Below are positions 1-13,329 of a DNA stretch of 64,000 nt, in pieces (the first letter of the stretch is position 1; every line of letters starts with the position of its first letter). Location: the NCBI RefSeq assembly GCF_024679245.1, contig NC_090177.1:28670675-28734674 (forward strand), given 5' to 3'. The stretch comes from Pseudorasbora parva. Its lineage: Eukaryota; Chordata; Actinopteri; Cypriniformes; Gobionidae. The notes beneath the pieces were generated by a model that was not told where the DNA came from, ran no database searches, and saw only the letters and a program-made list of their open reading frames with translations. A program made the position numbers and the translations under genes.

Positions 1-359
1 CTGCAGATTGCCTCTTAATCATTTAAAATTACTAAGGTAAAAGGATTGAAATCATAGAGGATAACAGGTTGATAAACAATCCCTTGTCTCTTACAGAGGG
101 AGGTTGAAGTATCGTCTTTTCAGGATAATGTGAATGATGTTTCACACAAGAATAAATGTTTACCAAAAGCGGATTTGGTCATTTTAAATTTTATGTGAAA
201 AAGGATATGTCTAACTTTGATCATTTTATCATTTGCATTAAGTAGGCCATATAATTTGTGGATGGAATCATGGAATCCAGTTGTAAAAATGTATCAAATT
301 TGGATAAATGAATCAAAAGTAGGACTGCACAATGAATCAAATCAGGAAATGGACTAGTG
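1..359. other. AT-rich sequence, nothing recognised
   Basis: No long open frame, repeat structure or RNA gene was recognised in this AT-rich stretch. Confidence 0.5.
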
Positions 360-540
360 CAGCATTTCTCAACCTTACTCCTGGATGTACACCAACAGTG
401 AACATTATTGATGTATACCTTATCTGATCCATCTATTTCTGGTCTTGGAGTCTCTACAAGCTGGTAAGTTAAATTACGTATGATTGATTAGGAAGAGTTT
501 AGTGTTGGTGTGCCTCCAGGAACAGGTTTGGGAAGCACTG
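360..540. mobile_element. hAT-like MITE with terminal inverted repeats
   Basis: The left end (CAGCATTTCTCAACCTTACT) and the reverse complement of the right end (CAGTGCTTCCCAAACCTGTT) are imperfect inverted repeats that continue into matching CTGGA and ACACCAACA motifs. Flanks are gactagtg and aaatagtg, compatible with a decayed 8-bp target duplication. The 181-bp length, CAG start and lack of coding capacity suggest a non-autonomous hAT-type element. The superfamily call is inference. Confidence 0.7.
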
Positions 541-894
541 AAATAGTGGGTAATACTAATATGCATTAATTCATTCTGATCCAGTAATCATTAATAAATG
601 GGTTAGTTCACCATTAGTAACACATTAACTCATGATTATCTGTGCATTTGTTAAGCATGAATGAATGCATATTAGTGCACCCTAATTGTAAAGTATTAAA
701 GCAAAAATACTGCTATTCAAATACGAAGCCTGCATGTTCTGTTTGTCTCTGTGTGTCTCTTTGTGAAAGAGTGGCACAGTTTTTCACAAATTTTATTAAC
801 ACCAACTACTGAAATGTTGGTATTTTAGTCATGACAACAGTATACTACTGTATAGTGTTTTACTGTATACAATGCAGCCAAACCGTAACCTCAA
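541..894. other. AT-rich intergenic sequence
   Basis: Holds TTAATGCATATTAGT-type motifs that reappear around 42.7-43.0 kb, suggesting a shared dispersed repeat. Ends could not be defined and no coding signal was seen. Confidence 0.3.
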
Positions 895-1185
895 CCATGA
901 CAATTGAGGGTTTGCCAGCCTCTGTCTCCCTCAATGGCATCCAAATCAAACAAGTTAGTGAATTCGCATACCTGGGCTTGCTTGTTCAGGAAAGAAAGTG
1001 GCATCAACAGCAGAAGTGCACAGTAAAATTTGTCAAGCTTCCAACATCTTTTGGTCACTCAAATGGTGCTTGAGGATGAAGCACAACATTAGGGTCAAAA
1101 GAAAAATGTGTATGTTTCGGATGCTCATCCTGCTATATGAATCTGAAATGTGGACACTGCTAAAACAGACCCAAATTATAATATT
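895..1185 (+). pseudogene. LINE reverse transcriptase fragment (post-catalytic region)
   Basis: Two overlapping frames together resemble the part of a non-LTR reverse transcriptase that follows the YADD site. The first gives SLNGIQIKQVSEFAYLGLLV, which matches the 'v.ing..l..v..f.YLG..i' motif. After a frameshift near 1000, the second gives HNIRVKRKMCMFRMLILLYE followed by SEMWTLL, which matches the 'K...f...ilp.LLYGsEtW' motif. No catalytic domain lies upstream, so this is a short, 5'-truncated, frameshifted fossil. Clade (RTE-, Rex- or CR1-like) cannot be fixed by eye. A functional gene is excluded by the frameshift and truncation. Confidence 0.75.
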
Positions 1186-1283
1186 AATTTCAAATAAACT
1201 TTTATATTAGTATTTTGTGTAAACGGTGTAATACTATAGATACAGTCAATTGATTGAGAGATTGTTTTGTGATAGAATCATTT

Positions 1284-3107
1284 TGGTAACACTTTATTTT
1301 ATGGTACAGTTATTAACTATTAACTAGTTGCTTATTAGCATGCACATTACTAGGATATTGGCTGATTTTTAGTACTTAAAAAGCACATATTAATGCCTTA
1401 TTCTGCATGACCTTTGTAGGAATATGTATATTCCAGCAGTGAGTCGACACAACAAAGCATTCCAGAGACCCCCTCTCCGAAACCTGAACCGATCGTAAAG
1501 CTAATCAAGGACGCCCCAACTGGCCCAAAGACAACATCTCTTCCCCTTTACCTGCGTTATCTCAAAACCAGCACAAGGACAAGAAGTTTCCTTTTTGTTC
1601 TACAAGCATAACAGCGGGTAGAACCTCACAGAGAAGGGACTCATTTATTACCGACAGGCATAAATTCAAATTGTTATCGGGACACAGAGTCGCTAAGAGC
1701 TTTTCGAAGGCTGCCCGACATTAGACAGACACCTTGTCGTCCGCCCTCCTTTCTCGACCCGTGCATTCCAAAGGCTCTTTGAAAATCACACAAAGACCTC
1801 ACACCAATGCAGACATGAGGAGTAAACTTAAACCATAGATTCAATATCATGAATTAATCCACCCAACAGCGACTTAAACATATACTAAGGTATTATGTAT
1901 ATTTTCATGTATAAAGTTTTTTGGTACGCGAGACATGTTACATATGAATCTTTACTATCTCCTACTCCCATCATGGGAATAGCAAGCTCTTTGATGTCTT
2001 TGTGATGAATAAATGATTCTCATCATTTTGATGCAAGGTAAATTTGTGTAAAATGTACTGTGATCACAATAGGAAAGTTGGGTTCTTAAAAGTGTTTAAT
2101 AAGACACTACACTAAAATGATATGCATGAACCGGAGAAGTGGGCAGGACAGGACTTTGATCATGCGGGCCTTTCCTGCCTGCATGCAGCATCCTCTGAAC
2201 TACCCAGAGCTCTTCATCATCACCACACTTAAAAAAAACTCCGTCTGAACCTCGCCGAAAAAAACATCCTGGAGTCAGCGCAGTCGCGCCACAGACATGC
2301 CCGTTGTGTAGCAACCAGCTAACGCCATCCAGGATCCGGCTTTTCATCCCGCAAAACCAACTATTCGTCCCCCTGACCACAAAAACTGACTACCAGCAGA
2401 GCAACGCCGTGCTAAGAGGAACCCATGCTCGTAAAAGCATTCAAACGCAAGTACATGACTCTTCATTCTAGCTGAACTGGTAAAAATCATATCTAAGCGA
2501 GCAAACTAAGGTTGACCTGCTAGTATATTGATTCTCAGGTTGTGGCTAAGAAATCATTGGGACTTCACTCCTTTCCATTAAAAAACATCCCTTTCAGTAA
2601 CTGTATGAATGTGTGTTTTCGTTAGTTTCGGTGTGTTTAGAATAGTCCAATAAACGTTTGTTTACAAATTTCTTCTATACAAGTGTCTTTGGCTATGTGT
2701 TTATAAGTTACTGTCTCAAACTGATCGATTGTGTTACCTAAGTGAACAGTGAACATAAAATTAATATTATTGCCGTTGTAACGGGTAATATCCCGATTCA
2801 AGATTGATAATATACTCTAATTTCAACGTATCCCTGAAAGAATAGTTGATAAAGTGTTAAATATTAATTTTGAATCATTTAATATGTATCACGGTTCCTT
2901 TCACTGTAATTCAATACCACTTTGAGTTATTTGATCCGAATCAATTCCTTACACCTTATTTTACATCCCTTAATCCTACCTAATACCTAAACTTAAATGC
3001 TACAAAAACTACCTTAATAACTATTACTAAGCAGTAAATTAGGAGTTTATTGAGGTAAAAGTCATAGTTAATAGTCAATATGTGTTCCCCATACTAAAGT
3101 GTTACCA
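1284..3107. mobile_element. TIR element (MITE) split by an LTR insertion
   Basis: The left part begins TGGTAACACTTTATTTTA and the right part ends ACTAAAGTGTTACCA, an inverted pair. The two halves (1284-1414 and 2958-3107) read as one roughly 280-bp non-autonomous element interrupted by the LTR at 1415-2953. I recall very similar sequence as a common zebrafish repeat; the family name is not certain. Confidence 0.75.
1415..2953. mobile_element. Solo LTR, 1.54 kb, TG...CA with 4-bp target duplication
   Basis: The insert starts TGTAGGAAT and ends ATTCCTTACA, a short inverted pair typical of LTR ends. It is flanked by CCTT on both sides (1411-1414 and 2954-2957) and sits inside another repeat whose halves rejoin when it is removed. 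Poly(A)-signal-like AATAAA occurs at 2649-2654, and another AATAAA lies near 2015. No gag or pol is present, so it looks like the product of LTR-LTR recombination. Ty3-like or retroviral origin cannot be told from the LTR alone. Confidence 0.8.
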
Positions 3108-3900
3108 TAATTTCTTTATTATTATTTTTTTCATGCGAGAGATGCAGATAATTTGATCCTGACCCTTAAAAAACTTTAATTAATGCTCTCACGTAACAAA
3201 TCTACTTCAAATTGATTCAAACATTTTATGAATATCTAATTACCACATTGAAATAAAAATGTAAAGGGTGTACAAATACTATAAAATCATGAATATAAAT
3301 AATTGGGAATCATGTTTAAAAAAAACCTTTATCATTTATCTATTATAACATGTATGTTGGATTGATCAGTTTCCTTATAAAGATCCAGAAGTTGTGTTTT
3401 TTTCTTTTCTTTTTTTCTTTGTCAAGTTTTTTGCCAAGTGTTTTTTTTTATTATATGATGTCATTACGTTGTCTTGACGCCAGCCAATCGCTGCATTGCT
3501 GGTCGTGATCTCGAGTATTGATGCATCTGCCCTCTTCAGGGAATGCAAGAACACGCAGTAATCTTAGATAACTTAATCCAGATGTTTTAATCCAATCTGC
3601 AAATTCGTTTGAAGAACAAAATTAGCCAGACATCAGTTATCACGATTAGAAGATCTGGGATCTGTCAGATCTTCTCAGATGTATTAAGTGAGGTACGAAG
3701 AACAGACCCCTGGGCAAAAAGGCCGATGCTGACCTCAAAACCCAAACACTTATCTTGTGTGCACACTGAAAGTGAAGCGAAGTGTGACGTGAAAAACAAG
3801 TAATCCCACGAGCAATCTATAGGATTCGCTTTGCTTTTAGTGTGCACACACCAAAAGTCGTTTGCTTTTGATGAGGAATGTCATCATCACACATCATCAT

Positions 3901-3939
<39 letters not shown>

Positions 3940-4099
3940 AAAGTCTGTTGACTTTGGCTTAGGCCAATGCTAACCAGTACTAATATTAAAATCAAGCGTA
4001 GTATTCGTTCTGGGAAGGTCGCATAAGTCAAGCCGCCTCAGCTGATTGTCAGCTGATATACATCTACCTATAGGAATATGATGTCTATCACAGCATACA
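3108..4099. other. AT-rich sequence with a CAN-trinucleotide tract
   Basis: No gene recognised. Contains a simple-sequence tract of ATC/CAA trinucleotides at 3881-3940 and a short palindrome (TGTGCACACA) near 3841. Confidence 0.4.
3881..3940. repeat. Trinucleotide microsatellite (ATC/CAA)
   Basis: Interrupted runs of TCA/ATC followed by CAA triplets, directly visible. Confidence 0.9.
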
Positions 4100-4402
4100 T
4101 ACATTGATCAGACAAAGCACTACGACAACTGACAGGTGAAGTGAATAACACTTATCTCATCATCAAAGCACCTGTTAGTGGGTGGGATAGCAAGTGAACA
4201 TTTTGTCCTCAAAGTTGATGTGTTAGAAGCAAGAAAAATGGCACGTGTAAGGATTTGATTGAGTTTGACCAGGGCCAAATTGTGATGGCTTGACGACTGA
4301 GTCAGAGCATCTCCAAAACTGCAGCTTTTGTGGGGTGTTCCTGGTCTGTGGTGATCAGTATCTATGAAAGTGTATCTAAAAGTTGTCCAAGGAAGGAATT
4401 AA
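4100..4402 (+). mobile_element. Tc1-like transposon, 5' fragment
   Basis: The sequence from the terminal repeat through the start of the transposase matches the corresponding part of the copy at 27.1 kb, for example AGCAAGTGAACATTTTGTCC and TGTGGGGTGTTCCTGGTCTG. The predicted transposase start is ATG at 4238-4240, and the frame stops six codons later. Similarity ends near 4402, so the copy has lost the rest of the gene, the catalytic region and the 3' terminal repeat. Confidence 0.8.
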
Positions 4403-5590
4403 AGGGACTAAAATCCTGAAATATGTTGCATTAAATATTGGCATTAATGATATTTACAATACATTATGTCGGTCCTGTTCCGTTTACCCTAGAAGAGCTC
4501 TCCATGCTCTTCTCCATGCTAGGCTGCATGAATGTGCAGGGATTTCTTTCCCAGAACAGATCCATACCGCCAATCAAAACTATATGCTTATTGTTAATCT
4601 ATCATCTTTGACGATAGTGGTCCTGACAGAACTCATAGCTAGAATCAAGTAACAGATGCATATGTTCATCACTTACCAGGTAGTCCAACTTCCTAGATAT
4701 CTCGTTTTTTGTCCGGTCTCTGTATATGAATAAAAAGTTATCATAAATTTTGGGGTGCCCACAGAATGCCTACAATAATAATGTTCTATTTATTATTTTC
4801 TGATAGAACCGGACGTGTCCATAAGCTCTTCGCTGATTGGCTTTCGCAACAACGCGTCATGTGAATTTCCCACTTGAATTATCGTGCCATAACAGCAATC
4901 GCGTCACCCTATCCGCTTCTATTCATGTCTTTGCATTGAATTTGTATGTAATCTATGCAAATTTGTGCCCATTCGCATCTTTGCATTGATTTGTATGTAA
5001 TCTAATCGCTCAAATAATTAAATTAGCTTTTGGTGTGCATACACCATTAGACTTCCTGATGCCAAATGCAAAGCTTTCAACCGACAAGCCTTATACCTAC
5101 TATTGTACAAAACGTTTGTGATCCAGCGGCACCCACAACATATTGGCTCCAGGACAAATCAAGAGAGTGAGTGATAGTAAAATGTACAGTGTACACAAAT
5201 TTCCTCCACATTTTGAATTAAACAGTAAAGTTCAGTTGTACAAGTTCTGTCTTTGTTTGACAAAGAAATGGAGTTGTTAAATTGTTAATTTAATTACATT
5301 TAAGATTAAAGATTGTATGCATTAATTTGATTACCACCAATTTTACTACATATAATACATTCAATCATAAAACAGAAAATGATAAATAAAACACATTTCA
5401 TAGGGCACTGGGTAAATAAATGTTTAAATTGTAAAAGTTGTATGAATTATATTCATTAGACACATCCTTTTTTATTATTACAATTTAATCGAACCAATAA
5501 TACAGAAGAATATGTTAGCAATGTTAAATTGATACATTGTTAGCCAACTGCATAATTTGTATATGTACATTTCTGAAATATATAACTTGG
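4403..5590. other. AT-rich sequence without recognisable gene
   Basis: No coding signal or clear element ends seen. Contains a near-repeat around 4926-5000, where TTTGTATGTAATCTA recurs about 65 bp apart. Confidence 0.4.
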
Positions 5591-5700
5591 ATATATGCAT
5601 ACCAGTCACCTCTGATAACAGATCACTCTAAATTGTAATGTAGGCATTTTCTGTAAAGCTGCTCAGAAATGATATGTATTGTGAAAAGCACTATAGAAAT
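5591..5700 (+). repeat. Dispersed fish repeat tail
   Basis: The segment ending TGTATTGTGAAAAGCACTATAGAAATAAA resembles the 3' end of a repeat I recall as frequent in teleost genomes. Identification rests on memory; no duplicate is present in the window. Confidence 0.4.
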
Positions 5701-5710
5701 AAATGTCAAT

Positions 5711-7135
5711 TGAACTAAAAAACAAAAAATTAAGTGGTGGAAATGGATACCTTTACTTTCTTTTGTGGAACACAGTGAGGAAGTTATTCAGATCAACGCA
5801 AGGATGCAGGATTTTCATTTTTGGGTCACCTATCCCTCGTAGCTTATCTGTGCTAATGCAACACACTATTAGTACCTCAATCTGAAAGATATCGAATGCT
5901 GTACCAAGCCCTCTCCTTTCACATCACAGTTAATATGAGCAAGTCATTACTGATGATTTAGAGGATGCCAAGAGCAATGATCCTAAACATTGAAAAGGCT
6001 TTAAAAATCTGACTCTTCATGCTCGGATAAACCATCGGCAAGTGTCTCTCACTGTTTGCATAACGATATTGGAAACCACATTCATCCTTAATGCAAATGA
6101 CTGCATCAGTTAGCGAGTGGACGCGATACGTTTTTCGATTGCAGTCTCGTACTATTCTCGAATGACTTTCATTGCTGTTTTCTCTTTCACATCATTGAAT
6201 TTAATTTAGATTGAATTGGACTATTATGTAAAAACACATTATGATATGAAAACCAGCTCATTTTGGTCCCTGATGTCCAAATCGCAAACACGCCAATAGT
6301 TTTGTCAATGTGTTTCTCTTGTTTTGTTTTAGAAATTACCATTTCTTTTGTCATTAATGATTCAGGTTCATGACTGTTAATGTTTTTTATCTGTTTCATA
6401 CCTTCTGGTTCTGCTTCAAGGTCTGATCCGCAGAGACCCATCAAGACACACTGATGCGACACAATTAAAGACGGCGGGGAACAAAATGGAGTTTTTAATC
6501 AATATGCAAATGAGTGATTTGTTGGGTTGAGTGACACTCAAGTAAGTTCATCTCTGCGTCTTTAATGCCTGCGTTTTATGGGAGGGGGAATGTAAGCATT
6601 ACATTCAAACAGTCTTGTAAACCTGTTAACCCGATTTGGGATTACTGACTAGTTGAAAAACAGCACATACAAGGTGATCACTCAGGAAAACCATGAACCT
6701 CAGACAACACCCCATGCCGTGCATACATTTGCCCGTGACCGCATACAAGAACAAAGCAAGATCGCAATATCAAACACAAACACTCGAGAAATGACACCAG
6801 GTGCCCTGAAGGAAATGAGACTGTCTGAGAAGATGAAGGGCCTCGAAATAAACTCTAATAAGAGTTACAGACGTACTCTGAGCAACGGCTGAGCTCAAGA
6901 ATGAGTGCCTGAATTCCCTGCAGCCACAGTTCTCTTGCTTTCTTCCTCTTGAGAATATTCTCTCTGCTATTCTCTCTCCTTGACATACTGTGAGATTGGG
7001 GAGCTGTCACATCATTCAAAGCAAGAATAAACGTCACAGCACTCAAAGCAAAAATAAATCAGACAAGACAAGGCACAACAGATAATCTGACAGAGAAATG
7101 GTATCAGTATCCAGCATTCAACTATCTTTAAATCA
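5711..7135. other. Intergenic sequence, no gene recognised
   Basis: Only short open frames without recognisable motifs. An open stretch near 6653-6892 encodes a polar peptide with no family signal and is not called. Confidence 0.4.
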
Positions 7136-7276
7136 TAACGGTACCCTTTAAAAAGGTTCTTATGTGTACCATTTAGATACTAATAGGCACACGTTTAGAA
7201 CCAATATCTACCTTTGAGGGTCTAATTTGCACTCTTTAGGTATAAAGGTGTACCTTTTGAAAAGGTACCGCCCCAG
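7136..7276. repeat. GGTACC-rich dispersed repeat, left part
   Basis: Several GGTACC/GGTACA-like motifs spaced through the segment, ending GGTACCGCCCCAG at 7276. The repeat resumes after the large inserted element as TGACAGCTTTTGTATC at 15477, so it is the insertion target. I recall the joined form as a common zebrafish repeat. Confidence 0.65.
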
Positions 7277-7746
7277 CAACACAGTCTCACCCCTACTCGT
7301 CAAATGTTGCCGAACGGTCAAGGGACCCTGACGTCAGCTGTTGACGCACAGGGTACCCCTAAATCGCCATTTTTCGACGTACTGGGTAATCCACTGATTT
7401 CAATGAAAAACCTAGGACGTCATAAACAGACGTGTTGGGCATGTGCATGTTATCGTCATGATGGAATTTATTGGGTTATAATTTTTCCATTATGACATGT
7501 TGGAGTGTGATTCTCAATTTAATCAGCCAGCACAATTGTATTTACATTTATTTACGCTATGATACACGTTTGAAACAGTAGTCAAACCCCACCCCGCCCT
7601 AAACCTACCCATTTGCGTATTATATGATATAAAACACAGGCTGTAACAGACAACAGGCACACTTTATTGAAAAAGTCCAACTATTCCGAGGCCAAACGAT
7701 TGAATTGTGCGAAGAAAAGACCCAAAAGCAATCACCGTCTCTATCC

Positions 7747-7785
7747 GCGGCGCGCGGCGCGCGGCGCGCGGCCCGCGCCCGTGCG
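7747..7785 (+). repeat. GC-only expansion present in one arm
   Basis: This 39-bp GCG-rich tract (with a repeating GCGCGCG unit) corresponds to only GCG in the other arm (after CTATCC, before TCACAC), so 36 bp differ. It stands out sharply from the AT-rich surroundings. Confidence 0.9.
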
Positions 7786-8724
7786 TCACACTGAAGACGC
7801 CACAGGTAAGACCCCTCGGCGTCACGCGATGGACGAACTGGGAACCCAATTGCTTTCAGTGGGAAACCTTTGGCGTCAACATTAGACGGCAATTCTATCG
7901 GTATGAAATCGCGCTGAAGAAGTCTCATTCAGAACACATCGCGATGTTTGGCATCAGATCACGTGTGCCACATGTTGGTGAGTAGTCATACATATTATGT
8001 CCTAATATTTGATATAAAGTATTTTCTGCTTGTCGTTATTGATCATGTTCAGTCACTGCATTGTATCTGTCATCATCTCCACTGAGGCTTTGCATTTCTT
8101 TCCTTTCTAAATAAACACACCTTGCTAATAGGGTAATTTAACACTGTCACGTGACGTGCTATAGACCTTTAAACAGTTGTTAATATTTAATAATAATTAC
8201 TAGTGTAGTTCCAACGTGGCATTTGTAGTAGAAGCACAATAAAAAAATAAAAAAAAACAACACTTGCCATGCGTTTACCACAGTATTGGTAGTTTTAATG
8301 TGATATTTGTTGTAAATAAACAGTAGCCACAACAATTACCATGCTTTAAATGCATTTTAATGTAAAATCCAAATATTGTTATTTAAATAGTATACTTTAT
8401 AATGCTATATATTATATATTATGACTTTTTTCTCTCTTTCTTTTTTTTATTTTTTTTACCTGAAAAGACCAAAAGGGCCTCTCGGACTCAGTCAACCCAT
8501 TCTTGTTTGTGGAGAAGTAACGGAGAAAACCGAAAGCTGCAACAGCAAATATTTGTAATGGTATGTATGAGTTGGTTTGAACCCTTTATCAAACATTTTA
8601 TTTAGCATTTGTTGTTACTTATTCTTACAAATCCTATAGCTCAATCAGTAAGAACATATTCCCAAAGTCTTAATAATTCACAAGATTTAACAAGTTGTCA
8701 AATTCGTATGATTCTCGTACATAT

Positions 8725-8803
8725 AGCTCTGAAAAAAATTAAGAGACCACTTAACATGGATTTCTAAATGTTAAGTGGTCTCTTAATTTTTTTTTCCAGA
8801 GCT
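8725..8803. mobile_element. Small palindromic MITE in left arm
   Basis: AGCTCTG...CAGAGCT ends enclose mirrored AATTAAGAGACCACTTAACAT and ATGTTAAGTGGTCTCTTAATT halves around a short spacer. TA dinucleotides flank it, so a Tc1/mariner-type MITE is likely. The same MITE lies at the matching place in the right arm (about 13984-14065). Confidence 0.85.
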
Positions 8804-9214
8804 GTATTTGTATATGAAGAGTTCAGATGCAAAAGCCTCAAAAAGCCACTTCGGTCACATGACATCAGATATTCGATTATTTTTTCTTAATCAGATCAGT
8901 TGCAATGTTTATAACGTCCCGTTTGCATGTAAATAATTTATGTGACCACAAAATCAAGTGAGTTATCTACATTTTCAAACAAATTCATATGATATAGCTT
9001 GCTATTATATACTTTTAATAATGGGAATGCACACATATCTGTGAACTTACTAAATAAATGTATTTAACATTTAATTATGCAACGTTTTTTTTACAGCAAG
9101 AAACAGTTATGTATGAACTCACAACTTGCATGCAATGTAATACAATTTCCTCTCTCTTTCTGTCTTGCAGGATTACTTGCAGATTACTTTTATTTATTTA
9201 TTTTTGTTTAAAAG

Positions 9215-9313
9215 ATCTCTACAATATCAAACTCAACAGCTCTTTTAAGAGTCAACCCTCACAAGAGCTTCTAGTGATTCTCAGCGAATCTTGCCATAAT
9301 CAGCCCTTCACAG
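9215..9313 (+). other. Possible leader exon upstream of the putative gene
   Basis: A pyrimidine-rich tract ending TTTAAAAG precedes 9215, and the segment ends CTTCACAG before GTAAAG. One frame is open through it, but it would enter the next exon in a frame that soon stops, so it may be non-coding leader or a degraded exon. Confidence 0.3.
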
Positions 9314-9483
9314 GTAAAGTTGAATATTATCAGTATATATACTAAAGTATATACAGTTTTTAGTATATATACTCATCAAATGCTCACCTTTTGGTAATTT
9401 AACTTTATTGTAACTGTCTTAATTTATATGTTTTAAAAACAATAGTATTTGCACAGAGTAAGTGAGACTTTCTTGTTTTACAG

Positions 9484-10727
9484 AAGAGAAGAAAGACCAG
9501 ACCTTATATCGAAGCAAGCTAAGAAAATAAGTCATTTGTTTAGGGTGAGGAAGGAAGATGGACATCTTGTGCCCGAAGAAGACAGAAAAGTGCGCAAGTC
9601 CATTGGTATGTCTTGTATTGAAGCGATGCTGTAATATGTAGTACAAAATTTGATGTTGATCTCTCAAAGGACTATTCATTTCAACAGTGATCATTCTTTC
9701 TACTCTGATAAAATACGTACCATTATTCATGTCTAAATCTTTTAATAACTCCTAAAATAAGCAAATGAGGTTCTGTATCTTGGATTTATTTAAAATGGTA
9801 AATATTTGTTTTCCCTTTTTGATACAATTATTATTACACTTTTGGCCTTCAGTTCTTAAAAACTGCACCGTCTGTTTGTCTTAGATAAAAGCAGACAAGT
9901 GTGGGAAAAAGCATTTAGTTGTTATAAACTCCATGTATTTCTCCATTGTTTTGTAGACCATGGATGGTTCTGGGTAGCTTTAGAAGATAATGAGTTGGGA
10001 CATATTAGGAATCAAATAGTAAATGTTCTTTGAATTATGTGTAATATCTGGTTAGTTCTTTGGCTTGAAACAAGGCCTTATACTCCACAGACTAAACACA
10101 TTGCATTTGTGTTTTAAGATGGATAGCAAGAGAAGGCACAAATTCTACAGGAAAAAGATGTGCTGCCAAGGAGGAATACAAGAGGCAAAAACTCTGCTCT
10201 CTGAGAACTATACATGGCCATGGGTGCTTCATAAGCATGGTAAGTCTGGTGCCTGGGTACCTATTTCTTAATTCTGTCCATGAAAGTTGTATTGCAGTAT
10301 TTGAACAATTTTATATTGTAAAGGCTATCACAAGTGATGCTCTTGAAACAAGTAACTAAAGAAATCTAGCATCACTGACAAAGGCTCAGAAGAGACCATG
10401 CCTTTCTAAAAGATCTTTATAAAAGATCTACTGTTTAAAAGGTTGCTGTTGATATGGGTAAATTAGTTTTTGTTCAGTACTTGGCTAATATTATGGGCTG
10501 CAATATTATACATAATGCTTCAATGTGTATATTATTTTATGTACTGACTGCTGCTTTGTAAATTTAAATCAGGAATTGGCATTTCTGCCCATTTTGAGGT
10601 GGAGAGTTTACTGAAGAACATAGGTTAACCTGACTGTACATTAAACTTAATCTGAATTGTGTTTGTTGTTTTACTTTTAGACCAGGACTGGAGAACGCCG
10701 GATTATACGACTTCTTCCTCTGGTTGA
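9484..10727 (+). CDS. Putative four-exon gene inside the TIR element, product unknown
   Basis: Four segments have canonical borders: 9484-9605, 9957-10018, 10119-10239 and 10681 to a stop at 10725-10727. The joins keep one reading frame (phases 1, 0, 1) across three GT-AG introns and give about 116 residues. Readable pieces include KEDGHLVPEEDRKVRKSI in exon 1, WFWVALEDNELGHIRNQI in exon 2, and a basic, cysteine-containing exon 3 beginning MDSKRRHKFYRKKMCC. A first exon with an ATG was not found. The candidate exon at 9215-9313 ends in the wrong phase, so the 5' end is missing or decayed. AATAAA at 11069-11074 would end the transcript. I do not recognise the family; it could be an element-encoded protein or a captured host gene fragment. 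Confidence 0.45.
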
Positions 10728-11068
10728 GAAAAGGCTACACAACATCAGTGATCACATCATCTGTACATTGATTATACTGTAGGGTACAAGTGGGCGAACT
10801 GTTTAGAAGAAGAAGAACATGAACATGATAGAGGGAAGAGACAGAAACCAGTCTAGTTGTAATAATGAATCATTATTTTCCAACACTATATCAAATCTGT
10901 TTTCTGTATCATAGTTGACTGGATGGGATTATGTGGCACTCATTTGTGTGGCTTCAGCAGCTGTGAATGGATTAATATGATGTTAATGTGTTTTTTTAAA
11001 CCCATTTTTATTTATCTTGAATCTTATTTGACTTTATTCTACTTTATTAACTGTATACTGTATCCTCC

Positions 11069-11074
11069 AATAAA
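11069..11074 (+). terminator. Polyadenylation signal AATAAA
   Basis: AATAAA about 340 bases after the proposed stop codon, followed by GT-rich sequence (GTGTTGAG, GGTGAGTATTGTGTATGGTG), which is typical of a vertebrate 3' end. Confidence 0.5.
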
Positions 11075-11090
11075 GTGTTGAGTGATAAAG

Positions 11091-12879
<1,789 letters not shown>

Positions 12880-13329
12880 CAAAAAAAGAACATTTTACAT
12901 TCTAAACTTTAATACTATATATTTGCGATTATTGTTCACTTTTATTGTAACTAAATTAAATGCCAATTAAAATAGTTGATGATTATTGTAAATGTTAACC
13001 ATTTTCAGTAAGAAAATACTTCTATAAAGTACATTCATGTTACAGTTATATTAACAAGGTAGTGATATAATGATAGTGAAATAATGATAGAGGTAGTTAT
13101 GGTGGACATGTACTTTAGTGACCATTGTAATAAAAGTTTTAATGAATAATTATTGATTTCAAAGGTATTAACTCTCACTATCTTCATTTGTTCAAACAAA
13201 CAACAAATGCAGAAATATACATGGACTATAGCATCATGAAGTCAATGCATGACTAGAACTAGTGGATGGCAATAGATATGTCCTTCACTAAAACTCCTGA
13301 TGATAAAGGCATAGGCAGACATCAAGAAC

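Larger units (their letters stand above)
7277..9127 (+). repeat. Left arm of the long inverted repeat
   Basis: Reverse complement of 13662-15469. It contains a TATA-like GATATAAAACA near 7627, GT-donor-like sites after CCACAG near 7805 and after CATGTTG near 7976, a pyrimidine-rich acceptor ending CTGAAAAG near 8468, a donor after TTGTAATG near 8560, and a small MITE. These suggest an inward-facing promoter and leader exons, but no continuous frame through them was found. Confidence 0.9.

Noticed and set aside
1415..2953. Assigning the solo LTR to an endogenous retrovirus
   Set aside because: No coding sequence or primer-binding site is left; LTR borders alone do not separate retrovirus from Ty3-like elements.
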